Below the pieces are notes generated by a model. It made no database searches. It was not told the origin of the DNA and saw only the letters and a program-made list of their open reading frames with translations. A DNA stretch of 64,000 nt from CAWUIO01 sp963922455. GTDB taxonomy: Bacteria; Bacteroidota; Bacteroidia; Cytophagales; Microscillaceae. The stretch spans positions 1 through 64,000 of the forward strand of contig CAWUIO010000011.1 of the NCBI GenBank assembly GCA_963922455.1, given 5' to 3'. Of the stretch, positions 33,657-42,794 are shown one piece after another (within the stretch, counting starts at the first letter, position 1; each line of letters begins with the position of its first letter). Made by a program: the position numbers and the translations under genes.

Positions 33657-35009
33657 ATGAAGCTTAAAATATCTAAGGGCTTTGATATCAAATTAGTAGG
33701 GAAAGCCCTCCCTGAACTTGTCCAGGATATTCAATCCGATACGTATAGTTTCAAACCCACTGACTTTCCCGGACTTGCCCGCCCCAAAGTACTGGTCAAT
33801 GAAGGGGATACTGTCAAAGCAGGTACCCCGTTATTCTTTGATAAATGGAATGAGCAAGTAAAATTTACGGCTCCAGTAAGCGGCGAGGTAGTTGAGATAA
33901 AGAGAGGAGCTCGTCGCTATCCATTGGAAATAAAGATTTTGGCGGATAAGGTTTTGACGTATGAGTCTTTTACGAGTCACTCAGCCTCCGAAATTGCCAA
34001 TCTTAGCCGAGAAGCGGTCTTGTCTCAACTCTTAACCAGTGGCGTATGGCCTAACCTAGTGGAGCGTCCTTTTGGATTAGTCCCAAAACCGGAGCATAAG
34101 CCCAAAGCCATTTTTATATCGGCTCTTGATTCTCATCCATTAGCTCCAGATTATGACTTCGTCTTCAGCGGCGAAGAAAATTATCTCCAAGCCGGAATTG
34201 ACGTTTTACAAAAACTTACAGACGGCAAAATTCACATTACCACCTCTTCTGGCAAAGGATCTGTATTTAAAAACTTACAAGGGGTAGAGAAACACGAAAT
34301 TAGTGGCCCTCACCCTGCCGGTAACGTTGGGGTGCAAATCCATCATATAGATCCTATCAACAAAGGAGAATTTGTTTGGACTACCACTCCTTATGGATTA
34401 CAACAAATTGGCCGTTTATTTTTAGATGGAAAATATGATAGCCGGAAAGTAGTTGCTCTAGCTGGTTCTGAGGTCAAAAAGCCCCAATATTACAGTACCT
34501 ATTCTGGGGCGAGCCTAAAGAATTTTGTTGAAGGTAATCTTAAGTCTGATAATGTTCGCTTTATTTCTGGGAATGTGCTTACCGGGGCAAAAATAGATCA
34601 AGACGGATCACTGGGTTTTAACCAAAATATGTTTTCGGTGATTCCTGAAGGCAATCATCACGAACTTTTTGGTTGGATTTTGCCTACTACCCGAAAAGTA
34701 AGCTTTCACAAAGCTTTCGGCCTTTTATCCTTTCTAAGTCCTGCTAAAGAAAGGGTTATCGATACGAATCTCCACGGTGAGGAAAGGGCCATCGTACAAT
34801 CTGGTGTGTTTGAGCAAGTGCTTCCTATGGACATTTACCCCGTACACCTTATCAAATCTATCTTGGCAAATGATTTTGAAGAAATGGAAGCCTTAGGTAT
34901 CTATGAAGTCATCGAGGAAGATTTTGCCTTATGTGAGTTTGTAGATGTTTCCAAAATGCATATACAAGCTATTTTAAGGGAAGGTATGGAAGCCCTACAA
35001 GAGGCTTAA
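33657..35009 (+). CDS. nqrA: Na+-translocating NADH:quinone reductase subunit A
   Basis: A 450-residue peripheral subunit. Its N-terminus MKLKISKGFDIKLVGKA and the region GLARPKVLVNEGDTVKAGTP (a lipoyl-like hammerhead) are typical of NqrA. PTTRKVSFHKAFGLLSFL lies towards the C-terminus. NqrA binds the cytoplasmic face of the six-subunit complex that couples NADH oxidation to sodium export. It leads nqrABCDE and has a TAnnTTTG box at 33622-33629. Length and order are normal for Bacteroidota. Confidence 0.93.
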   Translation: MKLKISKGFDIKLVGKALPELVQDIQSDTYSFKPTDFPGLARPKVLVNEGDTVKAGTPLFFDKWNEQVKFTAPVSGEVVEIKRGARRYPLEIKILADKVLTYESFTSHSASEIANLSREAVLSQLLTSGVWPNLVERPFGLVPKPEHKPKAIFISALDSHPLAPDYDFVFSGEENYLQAGIDVLQKLTDGKIHITTSSGKGSVFKNLQGVEKHEISGPHPAGNVGVQIHHIDPINKGEFVWTTTPYGLQQIGRLFLDGKYDSRKVVALAGSEVKKPQYYSTYSGASLKNFVEGNLKSDNVRFISGNVLTGAKIDQDGSLGFNQNMFSVIPEGNHHELFGWILPTTRKVSFHKAFGLLSFLSPAKERVIDTNLHGEERAIVQSGVFEQVLPMDIYPVHLIKSILANDFEEMEALGIYEVIEEDFALCEFVDVSKMHIQAILREGMEALQEA

Positions 35010-35069
35010 AAATTCCCAAAACCATTTAGGAAAACAGCTGCTTGACTAATTAGAAAAAATATAGATCAT

Positions 35070-36269
35070 ATGAAATTTTTAAGAAATACACTAGATAAAG
35101 TAAAGCCACTATTTGAGAAGGGAGGGAAATATGAAAAGCTCTACCCTGCATATGATGCTTTTGAGACCTTTCTATTCGTTCCCAATCATACGACTTCTGC
35201 CAAAGGAGTACAAGTACGGGATGCCATAGATCTAAAACGATTAATGATGACGGTCATTCTGGCCATGGTACCCTGCTTACTTTTTGGTATGTGGAATGTC
35301 GGTCACCAACATTTTATTGCTACCGGAAACGTGGATGCCACGTTGATGGAAAAAATCCTGATAGGTGCCTGGGTCGTATTGCCCATTGTCATTGTTTCCT
35401 ACGGAGTAGGCCTAGGAATTGAGTTCTTTTTTGCCGTTCGTAAAGGCCACTCAGTAGAAGAAGGCTACTTAGTTACGGGTATGTTAATTCCTCTTATTAT
35501 GCCTCCTACTATCCCTTTATGGCAGGTTGCGGTGGCTACAGCCTTTGCCGTTATCGTAGCCAAGGAAGTTTTTGGAGGCACGGGAATGAACATATTAAAT
35601 GTCGCTATGACCGCTCGGGCTTTCCTATACTTTGCCTATCCAGGAGATATGGCCGGAAGCTCGGATGTTTGGGTATATACTGATGGAAAGGAAATGGTAG
35701 ATTCTTACACAGGCGCTACGGCCCTGGGTTTAGCGGCATCCGATGTAAGTGGCAATGTGGTTATGGCCCTTGATGCCGCCAGCTTATCTTTTATGGATTT
35801 GTTTATCGGTATTGTCCCCGGTTCTATTGGTGAGACCTCTGCCTTAATGGTATTAATTGGGGCTTTTATCCTGATTGTAACCGGTGTAGGGAGCTGGCGA
35901 ATCATCCTTAGCGCTTTTGTAGGAGCTTGGGTGGTAGGCCTCATGTTTAATGGCCTTGCCGGAAATTCGGATAATTACTTTATGACTTTACCAGCCCATT
36001 ATCATTTAATAATGGGAGGCATTGCTTTTGGAATTGTTTTTATGGCGACAGATCCAGTATCTGCTGCCCAAACGGAAACCGGTAAATGGATTTATGGGTT
36101 TCTTATAGGAGCTCTAACGGTATTAATACGTGTGTTTAACCCGGCTTATCCGGAAGGTATTATGCTAGCAGTCTTGCTGATGAATGTTTTTGCTCCTTTG
36201 ATTGATTACTTCGTCATTGATGCCAACAAACGTCGTAGACTAAAACGATTAAAACTTAACGCTGCTTAA
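35070..36269 (+). CDS. nqrB: Na+-NQR subunit B
   Basis: A 399-residue membrane subunit with about nine or ten helices. The flavin-attachment motif SYTGATALGLAA contains the threonine that carries covalent FMN in NqrB. Helix motifs such as MFNGLAGNSDNYFMTLPAHY and IAFGIVFMATDPVSAAQTET are conserved in NqrB/RnfD proteins. It forms part of the sodium channel and the electron path to quinone. It lies 60 bp after nqrA and 10 bp before nqrC. Confidence 0.94.
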   Translation: MKFLRNTLDKVKPLFEKGGKYEKLYPAYDAFETFLFVPNHTTSAKGVQVRDAIDLKRLMMTVILAMVPCLLFGMWNVGHQHFIATGNVDATLMEKILIGAWVVLPIVIVSYGVGLGIEFFFAVRKGHSVEEGYLVTGMLIPLIMPPTIPLWQVAVATAFAVIVAKEVFGGTGMNILNVAMTARAFLYFAYPGDMAGSSDVWVYTDGKEMVDSYTGATALGLAASDVSGNVVMALDAASLSFMDLFIGIVPGSIGETSALMVLIGAFILIVTGVGSWRIILSAFVGAWVVGLMFNGLAGNSDNYFMTLPAHYHLIMGGIAFGIVFMATDPVSAAQTETGKWIYGFLIGALTVLIRVFNPAYPEGIMLAVLLMNVFAPLIDYFVIDANKRRRLKRLKLNAA

Positions 36270-36279
36270 TTATACACCC

Positions 36280-37020
36280 ATGAATAAACAATCAAACGCT
36301 TATATTATCACGTACACGGTTATTTTGACCGTGGTATGTGCTTTTCTCTTGGCCATGGCCTCTGAAGGTCTCAAGCCATTCAAAGAGGCTAATATTGCTT
36401 ATGATCTAAAAAAGAACATACTCCTTACCACGATGAGTTTAGAGGGTAAGAAAAAGCCGGAAGTTGAAGACTTATACCAAAAATTGGTTCAGGATAAGTT
36501 TGTGGTAGATGCCAAAGGTAATAAAGTAGAGGTGGATATTGAAACCATCAATGTGCAGGAAGAATATCGCAAAGATGATATCAACGAGCGCTTATTGCCC
36601 GTGTATGTGGTGAATGATCAAGAAGATGCTTCCAAAAAATACTATGTGTTCCCTATGTACGGTTTTGGTCTTTGGGACTATATCTGGGGTTATGTTGCCT
36701 TGGAGCCTGACTATAATACCATCAAGGGTACGGTTTTCCTTCATAAAGGTGAAACTCCTGGTTTAGGGGCCCGTATTGCCAATGCCGAAGTCCAAGCCCG
36801 TTTTGAGGGGAAAAAGGTTTTTAACGGTGAAGAGTTACAAGTCGTCCAAATGCAAAAGGGTGAAGGAAATGATTATTCTGAAAACCCGTACCAGGTTGAC
36901 GGCATGTCAGGAGCTACCATCACCGGCGATGGTCTAAATGATATGCTTAAAGCCTATTTTAAGGTGTATAAATCCTTTATAGAGGCCCAAAAACAAGGTA
37001 CCGTTAGTATGGCTAACTAA
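36280..37020 (+). CDS. nqrC: Na+-NQR subunit C
   Basis: A 246-residue subunit with one N-terminal helix (NAYIITYTVILTVVCAFLLA) and a periplasmic FMN-binding domain. The covalent flavin site is SGATITGDGLNDM, with the acceptor threonine in the SGATxT motif. It also has GHETPGLGARI-like sequence as HKGETPGLGARIANAE. It passes electrons between NqrB/D/E centres. Attachment of FMN needs ApbE, which is not encoded in this window. Confidence 0.94.
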   Translation: MNKQSNAYIITYTVILTVVCAFLLAMASEGLKPFKEANIAYDLKKNILLTTMSLEGKKKPEVEDLYQKLVQDKFVVDAKGNKVEVDIETINVQEEYRKDDINERLLPVYVVNDQEDASKKYYVFPMYGFGLWDYIWGYVALEPDYNTIKGTVFLHKGETPGLGARIANAEVQARFEGKKVFNGEELQVVQMQKGEGNDYSENPYQVDGMSGATITGDGLNDMLKAYFKVYKSFIEAQKQGTVSMAN

Positions 37021-37066
37021 TTCTTTCTTTATATTTTTATTCTCGAATCTTAAACAGTAACTATAT

Positions 37067-37738
37067 ATGGCTGAAGTAGCTGAAAAAGATGCGGCCTTAG
37101 TAGAAAAGCAAAGCGAACCTTTATTTTCTAAGAAAAACCGCAAACTCGTTTCCGACCCGCTTGATGGAGATAACCCAATCACCGTGCAAGTGTTGGGGAT
37201 TTGCTCGGCTTTGGCAATTACGGCTCAAATGCAGCCAGCCCTCTTAATGAGCATCTCCGTAATTTTTGTCATGTGCGGATCTAGTGTGGTTGCCTCGCTT
37301 GTTCGTAACACCATCCCATCCAGTATTCGTATTGTAGTACAATTGGCCATTATCGCTACTTTCGTGATTTTGGTTAATGAGTTACTCCTCTCTTTTGCCT
37401 ATGATACGGCTAAAGATATGGGTGCTTTTATCGGGCTAATCATCACAAATTGTATCGTGATGGGTCGCCTAGAAGCCTTTGCCACAGGTAATAAACCTTG
37501 GCCTTCTTTCTTAGATGCCCTAGGTAATGCCTTGGGATACAGCATCATCCTTTTAATTGTGGCTTTCTTCCGTGAGTTATTTGGCTCAGGTTCTATTTTT
37601 GGATTCAAATTGTTTGAAACCCTCGGACTTACTTATCAAGGAAATGGCCTGATGCTTCTGCCTGCCGGGGCTTCTATTGTTGTGGGACTCCTTATCTGGG
37701 CCCAACGTTCTTGGAATGGATATGTTGAAGACCACTAA
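37067..37738 (+). CDS. nqrD: Na+-NQR subunit D
   Basis: A 223-residue membrane subunit with about six helices. A hydrophilic N-terminal extension of about 35 residues precedes DPLDGDNPITVQVLGICSAL. The characteristic FIGLIITNCIVMGRLEAFAT contains the cysteine that, with NqrE, holds the intramembrane iron centre. GNALGYSIILLIVAFFRELF follows. The extension makes it slightly longer than the usual 205-210 residues. Confidence 0.94.
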   Translation: MAEVAEKDAALVEKQSEPLFSKKNRKLVSDPLDGDNPITVQVLGICSALAITAQMQPALLMSISVIFVMCGSSVVASLVRNTIPSSIRIVVQLAIIATFVILVNELLLSFAYDTAKDMGAFIGLIITNCIVMGRLEAFATGNKPWPSFLDALGNALGYSIILLIVAFFRELFGSGSIFGFKLFETLGLTYQGNGLMLLPAGASIVVGLLIWAQRSWNGYVEDH

Positions 37739-37750
37739 ACCCTAAAAAAC

Positions 37751-38365
37751 ATGGAATTAATCAATCTTGGAATACGGTCCATCTTTGTTGAAAATATGAT
37801 CTTTGCCTACTTCTTAGGCATGTGCTCCTACTTGGCGGTATCCAAAAATGTAAAAACAGCCGTTGGTTTAGGAGTAGCTGTAACTTTTGTCTTGGCCATT
37901 ACAGTTCCATTAAACTGGGTCATATATAACTATATCCTTAAGAAAGGGGCTTTAGTTTGGGCCGGTGGTGAACAATTTGCCAGTGTAGACCTTAGTTTTT
38001 TAAACTTGATTATCTTCATTTCGGTCATTGCCTCCTTTGTACAACTTACCGAAATGGTTATTGAGAAGTTCTCCCCCTCGCTCTATGGCGCATTAGGTAT
38101 TTTCCTACCGCTCATTGCCGTAAACTGTTCTATCTTAGGAGGGGCTCTCTTTATGCTTGGTAAACCATTTAACTTTGCCCAAGCAGCCGTCTACGGTTTA
38201 GGCTCCGGGATTGGTTGGTTATTGGCTGTAGTTGCGCTGGCTGCCATTCGGGAGAAAATTAAATACTCCAATGTTCCGGCTCCCCTACGAGGTTTAGGGA
38301 TTACGTTCATCTTGGTAGGCTTAATGGCATTTGGCTTCCTAAGCTTCCTAGGTTTTAATATTTAA
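37751..38365 (+). CDS. nqrE: Na+-NQR subunit E
   Basis: A 204-residue membrane subunit homologous to NqrD. It starts MELINLGIRSIFVENMIFAY and contains FLGMCSYLAVSKNVKTAVGL and GIFLPLIAVNCSILGGALFM, each with the conserved cysteine of the iron centre. It is 12 bp after nqrD. A strong terminator ends 52 bp after its stop. The expected next gene, nqrF, which encodes the NADH-oxidising FAD/2Fe-2S subunit, is not there. Confidence 0.94.
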   Translation: MELINLGIRSIFVENMIFAYFLGMCSYLAVSKNVKTAVGLGVAVTFVLAITVPLNWVIYNYILKKGALVWAGGEQFASVDLSFLNLIIFISVIASFVQLTEMVIEKFSPSLYGALGIFLPLIAVNCSILGGALFMLGKPFNFAQAAVYGLGSGIGWLLAVVALAAIREKIKYSNVPAPLRGLGITFILVGLMAFGFLSFLGFNI

Positions 38366-38384
38366 GCAAAATTTTCATATTTGT

Positions 38385-38417
38385 AACAAGGCTTTACTGG
38401 GTAAAGCCTTGTTTTTT
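38385..38417 (+). terminator. intrinsic terminator of nqrABCDE
   Basis: A perfect 13-bp stem, AACAAGGCTTTAC and GTAAAGCCTTGTT, with a TGG loop is followed by further T residues. It lies 20 bp after nqrE and closes the operon before any nqrF. Confidence 0.93.
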
Positions 38418-38503
38418 TGTTTCTATACCTTAAATTGCAAAAACGCTCATATTTTGAGTAAGAAGGAAGGATTCAAATGACCTAAGAAATTATCAATAAG
38501 GAG

Positions 38504-41311
38504 ATGTCGCAGACCCTCAACCCTGCTCATATGGGAATATCCGATATAATTACCGATTACCTTAGCTTAATTGGGCAATTATTGGATGAATTGTCTCCAG
38601 AACACTTCCCGGCATCCCAAAAAGCTTCTTATGAGACCTTTCAACGGGTGCATGCCCACGTTACAGGCAGAACAAGTAACTGGGATTCTTTGAAGGCTCC
38701 ACTTGCCAAGCATATACTCTTTAAAAATATCTTGCAGGTTTCCGCTTCCCCTCAACACCTAAGGCTTGTCCAAGAAGACCCCGTGTACCAATCTTGGGAA
38801 GAATTATTGACCTCCATACATCCATTAGTAAACTGGCCCCAAACCCTAGCAGAATTTCTCGGGACGCTAAAAGATTCCTTCCAAAATTGTCCCGAAACAG
38901 CTCAAACTTCTTGGCAAAATTTAGCCCTAAGAGCTGCGGGTATCATGGCTCCTGAAAAAAACCCTCAGCTTCCTTCCCCATTCCTCCAATTGCTTTATTC
39001 ACTCGTGGGAGAACTAGCGGAAGCATTTCTTTCCAAAAAATCTGGTGACTTAAGGGTAATATGCCCAAACGCCAATACATCTTTTGATCCCCCCAAGCGA
39101 GCATCAAAGGAAAAGTACACGTATATTTCGCAACTTTCTGAATATTATTACTTCCTTACTAAGCATATACATAATAGCCCCTCAGAAAACTCTTCCTACT
39201 ATGCTCTCATTTATCTAAACCCCCTCGCCAAAATTGCTTACGGTTCTCTGAGCCAACAAATTCATTTGTTTGATTCTCAAAATTTACTTTTCCAGCCCTT
39301 TCTAGCCCAAGTAGACACAGACATAGACCTCCTCTTTTGCGATCTACGAGAATCTAGCCATACGCTTAGTACACCATCCTCACAACTCGAAAAACGAATC
39401 AAAAATACCTGGGGAAAACTTCCAACATATTATAGAAATAAGAAAAAAAAGCCCCTCACGTATCTCTTACGCTGGTGTATGGACCGTATGAGCCAGAAAG
39501 GAATTACCGTTTTTGTGCTAGACCGGGAATATTTGGCCCAAAACACATCAGAATTTTTAAAAAAATCCTGGTTCCAAGAATACCAACAAATATATTTATG
39601 GGAGTCTCCCCCGACTTTTTCCGGCTCCGCTTCCCGAAATCAGCAAATAAGTATTGTGATCTTGGTGCGAGAAAAAGCATTCCGCCCCTCCCGAAAAGGT
39701 GTGCCCCACAATACAGCTCAAGTCTTTTATCGAGTGATTGGTGAAGAAAAACGCCTAAACCGGGCCGATTTTAAAGAAATAAGCCCGGACCAGTTTTTCA
39801 ATAAATTATATCCTAGCAATTTGAAGAAGGAAAGTGTCCTTCCTCTTTTTACCCATCCCGAAGCAAGTACAGACCAGCCAAGCAATCCATCCATCTTTCA
39901 AAATGCCTACCCTCCCCTGCTATCTCCTTGGAAAAACCAAGTGTTGGCAGATAGCCGCTCAAAACTCGAGGCCCAAATGAAAACCATCCTGGAAGCCTAC
40001 CAAAAGGCCCAACCGGGGGAGTTACCCAAATCAATCGCTTGGCCTAAAAGTGTGCAAAAATTTCACGAACAAAAATTTCCAATCCAGTTTCGTAAAAATC
40101 ATATCCAAGAAGTTTGGGCCCAACCTTATGCGCGTTCCTACGCTTATGTAGATCCTTTATTCCTAGACCAAGCCCCAGCTATTTTAGATCAGTACTCAGA
40201 CAGCGGAAAGATAAACCCTACCCTGCTATGGGGTATAAAACCTGAAGGAAATCTTAAAATCAGGTTGAGTATCCGCCCAGCTTGGAAAAATGCAGGATTT
40301 CCCGAATACCAAATCCCTTTATTTCAAGCCCTAAGCTCGACTTCTACTGAATTAAGTACTAACATTCCTTCCCAAACCCTGGAATATTTCCAAGCCTACT
40401 ACCAAGGCCAATGGCAAGCATGGGCTTACGAAATAAAAGAAGCCAGCCATGAACTTTTTGACTTCACGGCTCTGGAGCAATGCCAAGTAAGTCCAGAATT
40501 TGCCGGGGAGGTAAGAAGTTTATTCGAGTGGACGCAGAAAGGCCAACATCTAGACCACCTGAGCAAATACCTAAGCCAAGCTCAAGAGAAAACATCATCC
40601 TTGCTCAAAGAATGGGGGCGCTTGTTCCGTCAAGCCTATCGGCGTATGGATCAAATGGGAAAGAAAATAGCATCCCATCCTGAATCACGCGAAGTCATAG
40701 AAAAGTATTTTCAAACTGGGATGAAAGCCTTGGAATATCTCGAGAACCATCTGGATCAGGTTCAGCAAAAACTTCGCCCTCATAACTTAGATTATGAAAT
40801 CACGGAGAGGGATATTTTTGCTTACACCTATGCGGTTTTACAATCTCCCATCTACCAGGGTATGTGTGATTTGTACCGCCATCAAGATGTACCACTAATA
40901 CCCCTGTTCACCTCATTTTTGCGCTGGAAAAATTGGGGCAATACCTTACTAAACCTTCAACTAAAACTAGAAGAGCAAGCTCCTTGGCGACTCAAAACCA
41001 GGGTTTTACCCAAGGCTGACCCCGATGGTAAGGAGTGCTTTCATATTCATCCAGACATTCAGGAGATTACTCTAGAGTTTAGCTCGCAAAGATGGATACT
41101 CAGCAATCTGCCCGAGGCCTTATGGGAAAGTACAAGCTTTGATTTAGGTGAAATATTAGCTATTTTACTCCCCCCAAAAACAGCCAAAGAAGCCTCCATA
41201 TCCGGTGAAGAAGCCAATCCTCAGGCAATCTGCGAGCAATTAGCCCGCATATGCCGGGTAGCCTACGAAACCCATCTGATTTATGCAGAAATGCATCAGG
41301 TTACTATCTAA
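38504..41311 (+). CDS. type ISP methylase-like protein lacking catalytic motifs
   Basis: A 935-residue protein resembling the methylase and target-recognition half of type ISP restriction-modification enzymes. Matching blocks in order are YYALIYLNPLAKIAYGSL (about 232-249), LEKRIKNTWGKLPTYYRNK then LLRWCMDRMSQKGITVFVLD (295-340), NQQISIVILVREK, QPYARSYAYVDPLF (540-553) and RDIFAYTYAVLQSPIYQG (769-786). Where type ISP enzymes have the amino-methylase motif NPPY, it reads FCDLRES (278-284). No glycine-rich SAM motif, nuclease or helicase region is seen. It is thus likely a pseudoenzyme; its role is unknown. It converges with the 41308 gene with a 4-bp overlap. Confidence 0.6.
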   Translation: MSQTLNPAHMGISDIITDYLSLIGQLLDELSPEHFPASQKASYETFQRVHAHVTGRTSNWDSLKAPLAKHILFKNILQVSASPQHLRLVQEDPVYQSWEELLTSIHPLVNWPQTLAEFLGTLKDSFQNCPETAQTSWQNLALRAAGIMAPEKNPQLPSPFLQLLYSLVGELAEAFLSKKSGDLRVICPNANTSFDPPKRASKEKYTYISQLSEYYYFLTKHIHNSPSENSSYYALIYLNPLAKIAYGSLSQQIHLFDSQNLLFQPFLAQVDTDIDLLFCDLRESSHTLSTPSSQLEKRIKNTWGKLPTYYRNKKKKPLTYLLRWCMDRMSQKGITVFVLDREYLAQNTSEFLKKSWFQEYQQIYLWESPPTFSGSASRNQQISIVILVREKAFRPSRKGVPHNTAQVFYRVIGEEKRLNRADFKEISPDQFFNKLYPSNLKKESVLPLFTHPEASTDQPSNPSIFQNAYPPLLSPWKNQVLADSRSKLEAQMKTILEAYQKAQPGELPKSIAWPKSVQKFHEQKFPIQFRKNHIQEVWAQPYARSYAYVDPLFLDQAPAILDQYSDSGKINPTLLWGIKPEGNLKIRLSIRPAWKNAGFPEYQIPLFQALSSTSTELSTNIPSQTLEYFQAYYQGQWQAWAYEIKEASHELFDFTALEQCQVSPEFAGEVRSLFEWTQKGQHLDHLSKYLSQAQEKTSSLLKEWGRLFRQAYRRMDQMGKKIASHPESREVIEKYFQTGMKALEYLENHLDQVQQKLRPHNLDYEITERDIFAYTYAVLQSPIYQGMCDLYRHQDVPLIPLFTSFLRWKNWGNTLLNLQLKLEEQAPWRLKTRVLPKADPDGKECFHIHPDIQEITLEFSSQRWILSNLPEALWESTSFDLGEILAILLPPKTAKEASISGEEANPQAICEQLARICRVAYETHLIYAEMHQVTI

Positions 41312-42180
41312 TTTTTGAAGGCTTGCTCTCGTAAATATGTATATACAGAGGTAAAGTCCTTATCTCCCCATCCTTCTTGTCGGGCCTGGGCATATAATTC
41401 CTTGGCCAAATTCATGGAGGGCATGGGTACTTGGGTATCATAAGCGCTCAAGCTAGCCAAATGAAGATCTTTCTGTATCCATTTTAGCGGAAAGTTGGGC
41501 TCATAGTCTTCCGTTTCAAGCTTCGCTCGAACATTTGCCAGAAATGGGGGCGTTACGGGGGCATTAAGCAAGACATTCAAGAGTACTTCTTGCTTTAAGC
41601 CCATGCCTTCCCCCAAAACCATCGCCTCGGCAAAAACCCACATCGACTGGGCCAGGAGTAAGTTGATTAGCATTTTCATGGAGCTGCCCATGCCTACTTC
41701 ACCCAAGTGCACATCTTTTTTGCCCATAAGGGCGGTTAAGGGGGCACACAAATCTACTATTTGGCTAGGACCACCCAGTAAAAAGAGTAACTCCCCTTTT
41801 TCGGCGGGCCCTTTGGTACCTGCCACGGGGGCATCAAGATAGGCAATCCCTTTGTCTTGGGCCAGAGCGGCCATTTCCCGGGCAAAGCTAGGGTCTACGG
41901 TGCTGGTATTCATCCAGGTGCTCCCTTTGGGCATGAAATTTAAAAAGCCATCGGGTCCGGTGGCGATCTGGCGAATTACTTGGGGCTCGGAGAGCATCGT
42001 GATGAGTACTTCCACTCCCGGGGCCATTTCTGAGGGACTCGCCAAGCTAGCCCCCGCTTTGATTAACTTCTCCGCTTTTTCGGGACTTCGGTTAAATACT
42101 TTGACTTCGTGCCCGGCTTGCACAAGATGCTTGGCCATTCGGCTACCCATGATGCCTAATCCTATAAATCCTATTTTCAT
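41308..42180 (-). CDS. beta-hydroxyacid dehydrogenase family oxidoreductase
   Basis: About 290 residues from the ATG at 42180; the longer frame from a TTG at 42201 is unlikely. Rossmann motif KIGFIGLGIMGSRMAKHLVQ binds NAD(P). The substrate motif is LDAPVAGTKGPAEKGEL and the catalytic lysine lies in GMGSSMKMLINLLLAQS. This is the 3-hydroxyisobutyrate dehydrogenase / GlxR / succinic-semialdehyde reductase group; the exact substrate cannot be fixed from sequence. Its stop overlaps that of the methylase-like gene. Repeat copy 9 lies 90 bp upstream. Confidence 0.87.
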   Translation of the reverse strand: MKIGFIGLGIMGSRMAKHLVQAGHEVKVFNRSPEKAEKLIKAGASLASPSEMAPGVEVLITMLSEPQVIRQIATGPDGFLNFMPKGSTWMNTSTVDPSFAREMAALAQDKGIAYLDAPVAGTKGPAEKGELLFLLGGPSQIVDLCAPLTALMGKKDVHLGEVGMGSSMKMLINLLLAQSMWVFAEAMVLGEGMGLKQEVLLNVLLNAPVTPPFLANVRAKLETEDYEPNFPLKWIQKDLHLASLSAYDTQVPMPSMNLAKELYAQARQEGWGDKDFTSVYTYLREQAFKN

Positions 42181-42269
42181 ATTTTGTATTTTTATTGCCA
42201 AGATGGAGGAAATGCCCTGCCATATCTAGCCCAAAAAAGTCAAAAGTGGTCATTTTGGTTCAAAACTTT

Positions 42270-42400
42270 GGGGCGGCCCCCTCCCGAAGTACATAAAATG
42301 CCCCCAATGTCCGAAGGTGCCGGGAGGGGTCAGGCTCTCGCCCGTCGCCGGCCAACCCGCAGACCAGCGGCGGGCTCCAAAAGGGCTCCATCCTTCCGCC
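42270..42400 (-). repeat. covarying GGCTT-type repeat, copy 9
   Basis: Divergent in sequence, but with strong compensatory change: outer helix GGCGG/CCGCC and inner helix CCCCTCCCG/CGGGAGGGG. A CGCCG/CGGCG internal pair also exists. It is upstream of the dehydrogenase gene and forms an inverted pair with copy 10, 92 bp away. It is the only copy that is not next to a gene's 3' end. Confidence 0.82.
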
Positions 42401-42492
42401 GGGGTCTTGATTTATGAGGTAAACTTTACCCTAAAAATTCACATTGGGGCTTCCATAGATGTAAGGAAATAATTTTCACGTGGGGCTTTGAT

Positions 42493-42631
42493 AGCGTAGG
42501 GATAGAGCGGCCTGTTTGAGCTCGTGCAGGCCCAGCGGGGAAAGGCAGCGAGTAGCGAAAGCCCGACCCGGAGGCCCAGCACCCATTTTTACATGCGGCC
42601 AGGTTTTTCAGGGGGCCGGAGGGGACGCCCC
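42493..42631 (+). repeat. covarying GGCTT-type repeat, copy 10
   Basis: The outer helix has become GCGT/ACGC, again changed on both sides. The inner helix is less clean; only AGGCCC against GGGCC pairs convincingly. It lies 164 bp beyond the stop of the SRPBCC gene, on the opposite strand, and faces away from copy 9. Confidence 0.8.
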
Positions 42632-42794
42632 AAATACCTTAGATCTTTAGCCTAAGCCTATACGTATCAAGTAATTACAAACCTTAGCTAGGTAGCACAA
42701 AGACCCAGAGTTTGAAAAGTCCTAAAAGATGTGTTTACGTCCATGAACGCATGCCATGACTTGGCAGAATTTCAAAAATAAATACGCAAGGGGC

